Assembly (NCBI GenBank): GCA_002702705.1 | Contig: PABH01000036.1 | Coordinates: 124,001 to 188,000, forward strand | Origin: Anaerolineaceae bacterium | Lineage (GTDB): Bacteria > Chloroflexota > Anaerolineae > Anaerolineales > Anaerolineaceae | Length of the DNA: 64,000 nt | Reading direction: 5' to 3' | Shown: piece after piece, positions 55,680 through 62,731 of the stretch | Numbering within the stretch: the first letter of the stretch is position 1 | Layout: each line of letters begins with the position of its first letter | The notes under the pieces: model-generated | Seen by the model: only the letters and a program-made list of their open reading frames with translations | What the model was told of the DNA's origin: nothing | Databases searched by the model: none | Made by a program: the position numbers and the translations under genes

Positions 55680-56786
55680 TTATTCCCCAATGATAATTAA
55701 CTCCCGAGGAAGGGTAGTCAGGCTGAAGGAACCGTCTTGGGTGACAACAACATCATCTTCAATACGCACACCGCCCTTACCGGTCAGGTAAATGCCGGGT
55801 TCAACGGTATGCACCATGCCGGGTTTGAGAATAAGGTCGTTTTCAGCAAACATATAAGGACCTTCGTGAGCTTCCATACCCAAACCGTGTCCGGTGCGGT
55901 GGAAAAATTGTGCTCCATAACCGGCTGAATCGATCACTTTGCGGGCTGCCAGATCTACTTCACCGGCACGGGCTCCCGCTTTGCTGGCTGTCTGTCCTGC
56001 CAAATTGGCTTTTTTCACAATTTCTGCAATGTTTTTAAAGATTGGGTCAACATCTCCTACAGCAAAGGTGCGGGTGATATCAGAAGCATAACCTTGATAG
56101 GCTGCGCCATAATCGATCAAGAGCAGATCGCCGAGGTTGATTTGACAATGGGAGGGAGTTGCATGTGGGTCAGCGCTGTTTGGTCCGGCCGAAACGATTG
56201 GTCCAAATGGAAGTTCACCTTGAGAACCAGCTCGTAATAATTGAACGGTTAGTTCGGATGCCAGTTCCATTTCCGTCATGCCTACTTTAAAGAGAGAAAG
56301 GGTGTTTAACAGCGCTTTTTCCGCAATTTGGGCTGCTGTTTGCATATTTTGAATTTCATTTTCGTCTTTTTGTAACCGCAGGTTATCAAAAACCGAAGCG
56401 CCCGAAACGAGATTTAATTCCGGCACCGATTTTTGGATATATTCCATTTCTAAATATCGAAAGCGGTTTGGTTCAAGGGCAGTTTTTTGGGTGGTTAGAT
56501 CCAATGAAGTTAAGGCGTTGTCAAATTGGGTTTGCCATTCCGCGGGATTATCTCCATAAGGGAAAAGCTCAATGGGCAAGGTACTGGTTTCCGCTCTAGA
56601 AACTTCTAATTTTGGCAGTACCAAAGCAGCCCTTCCATCTGTTTTGATGATTAAGACAGTTGGACGTTCCATTAAATGGAAATCCAGGTTGGTCAGGTAT
56701 TTAAAACTTGCACCTGGATTTAAAACAGCGGCGTCAAATTGATTTTGTTGAAGGGATTCGAGAAGATGGTAAAAGCGTTTGTTCAT
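55680..56786 (-). CDS. M24-family aminopeptidase (Xaa-Pro peptidase type)
   Basis: Dinuclear-metal peptidase removing an N-terminal residue next to proline. The creatinase-like N-terminal domain (about 1-130) leads into the pita-bread domain, where all five ligands are visible: two Asp in LLIDYGAAYQGYASDITR, His in RTGHGLGMEAHEG, Glu in HTVEPGIY and Glu in VRIEDDV. The frame opens with TTG at 56801, but GGAG about six bases before the ATG at 56786 sets the start (MNKRFYHLL). Length 368 is normal for bacterial PepQ/PepP-like enzymes. Confidence 0.92.
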   Translation of the reverse strand: MNKRFYHLLESLQQNQFDAAVLNPGASFKYLTNLDFHLMERPTVLIIKTDGRAALVLPKLEVSRAETSTLPIELFPYGDNPAEWQTQFDNALTSLDLTTQKTALEPNRFRYLEMEYIQKSVPELNLVSGASVFDNLRLQKDENEIQNMQTAAQIAEKALLNTLSLFKVGMTEMELASELTVQLLRAGSQGELPFGPIVSAGPNSADPHATPSHCQINLGDLLLIDYGAAYQGYASDITRTFAVGDVDPIFKNIAEIVKKANLAGQTASKAGARAGEVDLAARKVIDSAGYGAQFFHRTGHGLGMEAHEGPYMFAENDLILKPGMVHTVEPGIYLTGKGGVRIEDDVVVTQDGSFSLTTLPRELIIIGE

Positions 56787-56868
56787 GATTATCTCCAGCA
56801 AGAATTATCCAAATGGATTATAGCCCATTCACTTAAAAATGGCAGTAATAAATGGCATAAACAATTCC

Positions 56869-56897
56869 TTGACACCAGCGATGGCGGAGGGTAGAAT
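56869..56897 (+). promoter_or_regulatory. Consensus sigma-70 promoter of the tRNA-Ala cluster
   Basis: TTGACA at 56869-56874, a 17-bp spacer, and TAGAAT at 56892-56897, 17 bases before the first tRNA. This is the best promoter match in the window and fits a highly expressed stable RNA unit. Confidence 0.87.
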
Positions 56898-56914
56898 TTC
56901 AGTCACCCAAACAA

Positions 56915-56988
56915 GGGCCTGTAGCGCAGTCTGGGAGCGCGCTTCAATCGCACTGAAGAGGCCGAGGGTTCGAATCCCTCCAGGTCCA
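56915..56988 (+). tRNA. tRNA-Ala(CGC)
   Basis: Cloverleaf with acceptor GGGCCTG/CAGGTCC, including the G3-U70 pair that marks alanine tRNA. Anticodon stem CTTCA/TGAAG with loop ATCGCAC gives anticodon CGC, reading GCG. T arm has GGTTCGAATCC. No CCA encoded. 74 nt. Confidence 0.96.
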
Positions 56989-57031
56989 CTGGGTAAAGGT
57001 GACTGTTCTTTACAAAACTATCGAAAAAAAT

Positions 57032-57104
57032 GGGCCCATAGCGCAGTTGGGAGCGCGCCTCAATGGCATTGAGGAGGCCGAGGGTTCGAATCCCTCTGGG
57101 TCCA
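57032..57104 (+). tRNA. tRNA-Ala(GGC), copy 1
   Basis: Acceptor GGGCCCA/TGGGTCC with G3-U70; anticodon loop ATGGCAT gives GGC, reading GCC/GCU. Identical in sequence to the next tRNA. 73 nt, no CCA encoded. Confidence 0.96.
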
Positions 57105-57158
57105 CTTTTACTATATCAACCGTAAAGACAAAAAATCTTTACCAACCATTTTTGAAAT

Positions 57159-57231
57159 GGGCCCATAGCGCAGTTGGGAGCGCGCCTCAATGGCATTGAG
57201 GAGGCCGAGGGTTCGAATCCCTCTGGGTCCA
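57159..57231 (+). tRNA. tRNA-Ala(GGC), copy 2
   Basis: Exact repeat of the preceding tRNA, including some flanking bases on both sides, so a recent tandem duplication. Followed by a T-tract that may end the transcript. 73 nt, no CCA encoded. Confidence 0.96.
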
Positions 57232-57527
57232 CTTTTTTATTTAAAAGGCAACCATGATTTCCGCGATTTCCCGCGAAGGAATTTTTATGCAAGTACAAAG
57301 GCTGGAAAGAGCTAACCTCGGTCTAGATTCTTGCAAATCGTGTATTACCGGGTTATTTCGAAATTTTCCAACAAGCTAAATTGGAATTCCAAAATCCCGA
57401 GGCCGGGAGCCTCTCAAAAGCAAGCGCGGATTCCACGAATCCATGCGAAAGAATAATTTTACAGGCACAAAAGGAACGGGTATACTCAACTAAATTTGAG
57501 ATTATTCCCAAGATTAAAGAGGCGAAT
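57232..57527. other. Spacer with several short inverted repeats
   Basis: About 300 bases between the tRNA cluster and the creatininase-like gene. Two hairpins stand out: GAGGC/GCCTC at 57399-57413 with loop CGGGA, and GGATTC/GAATCC at 57428-57442 with a 3-base loop and CGC/GCG beyond it. An open frame from 57381 that joins the creatininase frame has no start signal. I cannot name an RNA. Confidence 0.5.
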
Positions 57528-58211
57528 ATGCGATTAGAAGAATTAAATTGGATGGATGTGGAAAACTATCTAAAAACAGATAACCGCATCATGGTTGTTC
57601 TCGGTGCGTGTGAGCAGCACGCATATTTAAGTCTGTTAACCGATGTAAAGATCCCAATGGCGTTGGCGGATGCTGCCAGTCAGGAGAGTGGGGTGTTGGT
57701 TGGTCCGCCAGTTAATTTTGGGGTTTCACCCTATTTCATGAATTATCCCGGTACGATTAGCCTGCGGGTGAATACATTACTTGATGTTGTTGAAGATTAC
57801 CTAACCAGTTTGTACCAGCATGGCTTCCGGCGGATATTAATCTTAAATGGGCATGGTGGTAATGAACCTGCGCGTGGAAGAATTTCTGAAATATGTAACC
57901 GGTATGATGATTTGAATGTGATTTGGTATTCCTGGTGGACCTCCCACAGCGTAGAACAGGTTGCAGTAGGACATCAATTAAAACCAAACCATGCCAATTG
58001 GTTGGAGGCATTTCCATTTGTGCGTGTAGCTGAATTGCCGGAAAAACCAAAGACCCCACCGCATTATCAAGGCTTAATGGGTGCTAAACAAATGCGGACT
58101 GTTTTTGGAGATGGCTCCTTTGGCGGTGAGTATGTGGTGAGTGATGAAATCATGAATGAGTTGTTTTACGCTGCATATGAAGATGTTTTGCATTATTTAA
58201 AGTTTGAATAA
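57528..58211 (+). CDS. Creatininase-family protein, divergent
   Basis: 227-residue amidohydrolase of the creatininase fold. The core NGHGGN is intact, as is the EQH of the first metal motif (GACEQHAYL), with Asp in LLTDVKIP after it. Normal family members have EQHGxHLP, and the second His of that motif is Tyr/Leu here. The later HAGExxTS segment is also unrecognisable (GLMGAKQMR), so metal binding and activity may differ. Related proteins include creatinine amidohydrolase and MftE-type peptidases; no mycofactocin genes are near. The start at 57528 is set by AAGAGG about 7 bases upstream; the frame extends back to 57381 without support. Confidence 0.8.
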   Translation: MRLEELNWMDVENYLKTDNRIMVVLGACEQHAYLSLLTDVKIPMALADAASQESGVLVGPPVNFGVSPYFMNYPGTISLRVNTLLDVVEDYLTSLYQHGFRRILILNGHGGNEPARGRISEICNRYDDLNVIWYSWWTSHSVEQVAVGHQLKPNHANWLEAFPFVRVAELPEKPKTPPHYQGLMGAKQMRTVFGDGSFGGEYVVSDEIMNELFYAAYEDVLHYLKFE

Positions 58212-58277
58212 ATTTTTTCTGGCAGATTTTATTGGTTAATATTCCGACATGGTTAGTGATTTGAGCACAATAAGTTA

Positions 58278-60005
58278 ATGCAAAAAAAATTAATCAAACT
58301 GGTAAACGATTTCCCCTGGTATTTTCTGATCGCAGTTATTAGTGCTGAAATCGGGGCGATTTTACTCATCTTACAATATAAACAGGTGGCTTTCTTTGCC
58401 AACCAGGTAATGTATATTGGCAAAAAGTTTGATTCCGTAACTGGTATCTTGATCGGAATTGTTGCAGCAGTTTTTATCCGTGGTATTTTTCAGTTTTTTT
58501 CTGATTGGTTTTCTCAAAAGATGGCGGTTCAAATCAAATCCAAGCTGCGTCGTGATTTGATTAAAAAGGCAACGCGTGTTCCATTTCACACCATTCAACA
58601 GCGATCGGTATTCCAAACCTTAATGGTTGATGGTGTTGAGGCTTTGGATCGTTATTTCAGCCAGTATGTCCCTCAGATATTAATATCTATTTTTGTACCG
58701 ATTTCGATCCTTTTGTTTGTTTTCCCTTTGGATGAATTAACAGGCTGGGTATTATTGTTAACTGCTCCATTAATTCCAGTTTTTATGGTTTTAATTGGTC
58801 GATATTCCAAAGTAGTTACTGAACGGCAATGGACCAAGTTAAACCGGATGAGTCATTTTTTTATTGATTCCATCCGGGGAATAAAAACCTTGCTTTTATT
58901 TAATCAAGGCGAAAATCAAGTTCACCGGATTAAAAAAGTAAGTGAAGATTATTATGAAGTTACAATGAAAGTGCTGCAAATTGCTTTTTTATCAGCTTTT
59001 TTCTTAGAGTTTGTAAGCACCTTATCGACTGCAGTTGTCGCTGTAGAAATTGGATTGAGATTGCTGTATGGTCGATTGGGTTTTGAAGAAGCCTTTTTCA
59101 TTTTATTAATAGCTCCGGAATTTTATCTACCTCTGCGAAACCTGGGTTTACGTTTTCACGCCGGGATGAACGGAGTAGAAGCTGCTAAAAATATCTTTGC
59201 ATTTTTGGAGCAAGGAGAACCTCGAAACAATTCCTTTTTTTTGAACCAGAAATTTGATTGGAATGGGTTTAAAAATATTCGATTTAATAACATTAGTGTG
59301 ATTTATCCGGAATCTAAACAAAAGGTATTAAATTCGGCTTCATTTAATATTCCTATTGGTAAAAGTACGGCAATTATTGGTCCTAGTGGTGCTGGAAAAT
59401 CCACCGTTTTTCAAACTTTACTTCGTTTTATAAATCCAGTTGCTGGTGTCGTTAGCCTGGACGATCTCAGCATAAGTGAAATCGATATCGATTATTGGCG
59501 AAAACAAATTGGTTGGATTCCCCAAAAACCGTATTTATATAATGGCACTTTGTTAGAAAATTTAAAATTAGGAAATCCAGACGTTAACTTCCAACAAATC
59601 AATCAAGTTTTAGCTCAAACCTTTTTGAGGGATTTTGTAGCTCGTTTACCATATGGTTTGGAAACAAAACTATCCGATATAGGAACGCAAATCAGTTCCG
59701 GTCAACGCCAACGGATAGCAATTGCGAGAGTTCTGTTAAGAGACTGCCAGCTTCTTTTGTTTGATGAATTGAGCGCATCGCTTGATCCGATTGTAGAAGA
59801 ACAAATCCTTAACAATTTAAAAGAGTTCTCAAAAAATAAAACCCTTGTATCCATTGCACATCGTTTGCATACGATCACATCCTCCGATGAAATTATTGTT
59901 TTAAATGAAGGTAAGGTAAATGCCGCTGGAAATCATCAATTTTTGCAATCCCATAGTGATTTATATGGAGAATTTTTGAAAACATACTTTGGGGTGATGG
60001 CATGA
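58278..60005 (+). CDS. CydD-like subunit of an ABC exporter
   Basis: 575-residue half-transporter: six N-terminal helices (residues about 15-320) and an ATPase domain. CydDC-type exporters move glutathione/cysteine or heme-related compounds to the periplasm and are needed for cytochrome bd assembly in E. coli. Walker A is GPSGAGKST, but the signature is ISSGQRQR (normally LSGGQ) and Walker B ends in FDELSASLD (Leu in place of Pro after DE). The second half gene overlaps by four bases and the two certainly form a heterodimer. No cydAB genes are in the window, so the exact role is open. Confidence 0.82.
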   Translation: MQKKLIKLVNDFPWYFLIAVISAEIGAILLILQYKQVAFFANQVMYIGKKFDSVTGILIGIVAAVFIRGIFQFFSDWFSQKMAVQIKSKLRRDLIKKATRVPFHTIQQRSVFQTLMVDGVEALDRYFSQYVPQILISIFVPISILLFVFPLDELTGWVLLLTAPLIPVFMVLIGRYSKVVTERQWTKLNRMSHFFIDSIRGIKTLLLFNQGENQVHRIKKVSEDYYEVTMKVLQIAFLSAFFLEFVSTLSTAVVAVEIGLRLLYGRLGFEEAFFILLIAPEFYLPLRNLGLRFHAGMNGVEAAKNIFAFLEQGEPRNNSFFLNQKFDWNGFKNIRFNNISVIYPESKQKVLNSASFNIPIGKSTAIIGPSGAGKSTVFQTLLRFINPVAGVVSLDDLSISEIDIDYWRKQIGWIPQKPYLYNGTLLENLKLGNPDVNFQQINQVLAQTFLRDFVARLPYGLETKLSDIGTQISSGQRQRIAIARVLLRDCQLLLFDELSASLDPIVEEQILNNLKEFSKNKTLVSIAHRLHTITSSDEIIVLNEGKVNAAGNHQFLQSHSDLYGEFLKTYFGVMA

Positions 60006-61744
60006 TTGGATGGTTGATCCGGCTTTCAAAGGGCTATCGTTGGCGGATATTGTTGTCGATAATTTTGGGCAGCTTAACCATATTTAGCAGTATTGGTTTA
60101 TTCGGCACCTCAGCTTATTTAATTTCCATGGCTGCTTATCAACCTTCGATTGCTGTCTTACAGGTCGCCATTGTTGGGGTGCGTTTTTTTGGCATTTCCC
60201 GTGCAGTCTTTCGTTATCTGGAGCGGCTGGTTAGCCATTCCGTTAATCTAAAATTATTGGCTTCATTACGTAGTTGGATTTATGAAAATTTATTAAGTAA
60301 ATTTCCAATTCGAAATGAAGAATTAAGTAATACTGATGTTTTAAACGTTTTGATCCAATCTGTGGATGTACTTGAAAACTTTTATGTTCGTTTATTTTCC
60401 CCAGTCGTTGTAGCATTTATTGTTTCAATCAGCACAGCTCTATTTTTTGGATTGTATTCGTTGGAATTGTTTTTGATTATTATTTTCGGTTTGGGGTTAA
60501 CCGGATTTTTATTACCAGGTTTGGCAGAGAACATGGGAAAGCAGGCAGGGTTTGCATTAGAAAAGTCCAGGCTTGTTTATAAGGAAGAAATTGCCTCTTT
60601 TACTGAGTCTTATCAAGAATTATCCGTTTTGCAGGCTTCGGATCGCATTATGGATCAAATTTATTTGGTAGAAAAAAATTGGGCAAAACAAAAAAATCGG
60701 CACAACTTTCTTCAATCTCTATTTAGCATGTTAAGTTTTTACAGCACACAAGGGGTGTTTTTACTTGTTTTGGTTGTGGCGGCAGGCTTGGTGATGAATC
60801 AATCTCTGGATGCAGTTATGATGGCTGTATTATCACTAATTTGCCTCGCTTCTTTTGAAGCAGTAATCAATTTACCGGTTTCGGCGCAATTACTAGGCGA
60901 TGTGCGCGCAGCCGTGAACCAAATTCGAAAACTTGAATTAAGTGACAATTCAAAACCAGTAATAAAACATACATATGAACAGCCAATAAGTTTTTCTGAT
61001 GGGGTAAAAATAAAAAATTTGCGGTTTCGGTATTTCTCTTCTGCCGATGATGTGTTATCAGACATAAATCTTCAACTGTCGCCAGGTAAAAAAATTGCTA
61101 TAGTTGGTGAAAGTGGTTCTGGAAAATCAACTTTATTAAATATTTTATTGGGATTTTATCCAGATTATGAAGGGGAGATTTTTATAAATGGTGCTGATGG
61201 GCATCAAATCTCAGATCATCAAAAACGAGATTATTTTGCTTATATGAGTGCCAATCCATATTTTTTTGATACAAGCCTTATTCAAAATTTTCAATTGGCT
61301 AATCCAAATATAGAAGAAAACACTGTGAACCATTTGTTAGATCAGGTGGGGTTAACACATCTTCCAGAGGAAAGGATTCAGACCGTAAAAGAATTTTTGG
61401 AAGGTGGTGTTCAGTTTTCTGCTGGTGAGTTCCAACGATTGGACTTGGCTCGTGCTTTGGTTAGGGAAGCCGAAGTATATTTGTTAGATGAACCAACTGC
61501 AAATTTGGATCCCTTATTAGGTAAAAAAATTTTTCGCAGTATTTTAAATCAGCTCAAAGAAAAATCCGCAATTTTTGTTACCCACCAATATTTTTATATG
61601 GATCATTTTGATGAAATCATTGTGTTATACAAGGGAAAAATTATTGAGCAAGGAAAACATCAAGCCTTGTTGGATCGAAAAGGTTATTATTTCCAATTGT
61701 ATCGCGCGCATTTTCCCGAAATTTCCCATAATTTGTCACATTAA
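60002..61744 (+). CDS. CydC-like subunit of an ABC exporter
   Basis: 580-residue half-transporter, partner of the preceding gene (ATGA overlap). Six helices come first, including GVRFFGISRAVFRYLERLVSH around residues 58-80, which is highly typical of CydC. The ATPase domain has Walker A GESGSGKST, a degenerate signature FSAGEFQR and Walker B VYLLDEPTANLD. With both signature motifs altered, the ATPase sites may be unequal. The family identity is good, but whether the exported compound is cysteine, a thiol or another molecule is inference. An about 320-base leader region for recX follows. Confidence 0.84.
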   Translation: MIGWLIRLSKGYRWRILLSIILGSLTIFSSIGLFGTSAYLISMAAYQPSIAVLQVAIVGVRFFGISRAVFRYLERLVSHSVNLKLLASLRSWIYENLLSKFPIRNEELSNTDVLNVLIQSVDVLENFYVRLFSPVVVAFIVSISTALFFGLYSLELFLIIIFGLGLTGFLLPGLAENMGKQAGFALEKSRLVYKEEIASFTESYQELSVLQASDRIMDQIYLVEKNWAKQKNRHNFLQSLFSMLSFYSTQGVFLLVLVVAAGLVMNQSLDAVMMAVLSLICLASFEAVINLPVSAQLLGDVRAAVNQIRKLELSDNSKPVIKHTYEQPISFSDGVKIKNLRFRYFSSADDVLSDINLQLSPGKKIAIVGESGSGKSTLLNILLGFYPDYEGEIFINGADGHQISDHQKRDYFAYMSANPYFFDTSLIQNFQLANPNIEENTVNHLLDQVGLTHLPEERIQTVKEFLEGGVQFSAGEFQRLDLARALVREAEVYLLDEPTANLDPLLGKKIFRSILNQLKEKSAIFVTHQYFYMDHFDEIIVLYKGKIIEQGKHQALLDRKGYYFQLYRAHFPEISHNLSH

Positions 61745-62068
61745 ATTTGGAATGTTAATAAAAAATCGTGTATAATAACAAAAAATTAACAATAAAATCT
61801 GTTAAGAATTAAATTGCGGACGAAACTCTGACCTGAGCTTGATCCCGTTTCCTCATTGAAAATGAGTTGTTTTAATAAATTAATCAATCGCTTAAGATTG
61901 TTGAGATAAAAACGGAAGAAGACAATGTTATTTTATTTGAAAAATAGAAGAATCTTGATCAATTAAATTAATCAAATCGTCTTCAAAAGTTCAATCAACT
62001 TGAAATAATCTAATTAATTTCAAGAATACGAGAATCGTTTCGCCTCCAATGCAGATACTGAATGGAAT
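61745..62068 (+). promoter_or_regulatory. Long structured leader upstream of recX-rny
   Basis: Promoter TTGGAA (61747) - 18 bp - TATAAT (61771-61776) followed by about 285 bases before recX. The leader can fold into several helices: CCGTTT 61845-61850 with AAACGG 61910-61915 enclosing CTCATT/AATGAG (61852-61866) and CAATC/GATTG (61885-61900); GAAGAC 61918-61923 with GTCTTC 61979-61984 enclosing TTGAT/ATCAA; and CTTGAAAT/ATTTCAAG at 61999-62024. Base composition is very AT-rich, so chance pairing is possible. No known riboswitch motif was recognised. Confidence 0.5.
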
Positions 62069-62707
62069 ATGGCGAAAAAGATCACAGCTCTCAAAGTACA
62101 AAAGAAAAATCCCGAACGGTTAAATATTTATCTGGACGGTGAATTTGCTTTTGGGCTTTCACGAATTGTTGCGGCATGGTTATCGATTGGCCAGGAATTG
62201 GATCAGTCTCAGATTGATTCTTTGTTGGCAAAGGATGAAATTGAAGTTGCCTATCAGCGAGCATTAAAATTTCTTTCATATAAAGCCAGGTCTGCTCATG
62301 AAGTCGCACAAAAACTTACGAAAGTTGGTTTTTCCGATGAGGTAACAAATATTGTTATCGATCGTTTATTAACAAAAGAATATCTTAATGATAAAAAATT
62401 TGCTTCGTTATGGGTGGAGAATCGAAGTGCTTTTCGGCCTAGAAGTTATCGGGTGTTAAGCTGGGAATTAAAACAAAAAAAGATATCAGAAGACATTATT
62501 CAAGAAGTACTTGCAGAGGCTGATACAGAGCTTGAATTAGCTGAATCTGCTGCTCAAAAATATTACCGCCGTTTAGAAAATCTGGACTACGAAAGCTTTC
62601 AAAAAAGACTGTCCGGTTATCTAGCTCGAAGGGGGTTCTCCTACAGTATCGTTAAACAAGTGGTAAAAAATTTGTGGGAGGAAAAAAATTATGAAAAAAA
62701 TGGATAA
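62069..62707 (+). CDS. recX: RecX-family regulatory protein
   Basis: 212-residue helical protein that binds RecA filaments and restrains recombination. The three-helix RecX repeats are visible: the first around ALKFLSYKARSAHEVAQKL, then GFSDEVTNIVIDRLL and YLNDKKFASLWVENR, a family hallmark, and later RRGFSYSIVKQVV. Normally recX follows recA; no recA is in this window. The rny gene follows on the same strand 24 bases later, and recX-rny is a common pair in many Chloroflexota and Firmicutes. The ATG lacks a strong Shine-Dalgarno sequence (GGAAT only). Confidence 0.86.
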   Translation: MAKKITALKVQKKNPERLNIYLDGEFAFGLSRIVAAWLSIGQELDQSQIDSLLAKDEIEVAYQRALKFLSYKARSAHEVAQKLTKVGFSDEVTNIVIDRLLTKEYLNDKKFASLWVENRSAFRPRSYRVLSWELKQKKISEDIIQEVLAEADTELELAESAAQKYYRRLENLDYESFQKRLSGYLARRGFSYSIVKQVVKNLWEEKNYEKNG

Positions 62708-62731
62708 GATCATGGGAAATGAGGTAAAAAA

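Noticed and set aside
56839-57199. Plus-strand frames running through the tRNA-Ala genes
   Set aside because: Translations of tRNA sequence (AHSAVGSAPQ type), not genes.
57116-57298. Minus-strand frame overlapping tRNA-Ala (reads GFEPSASSMPL...)
   Set aside because: This is the well-known antisense translation of a tRNA-Ala gene, often mis-annotated as a protein.
57381-57527. 49-codon N-terminal extension of the creatininase-like protein
   Set aside because: No start signal, no family similarity; the ATG at 57528 has a Shine-Dalgarno site and a normal N-terminus.
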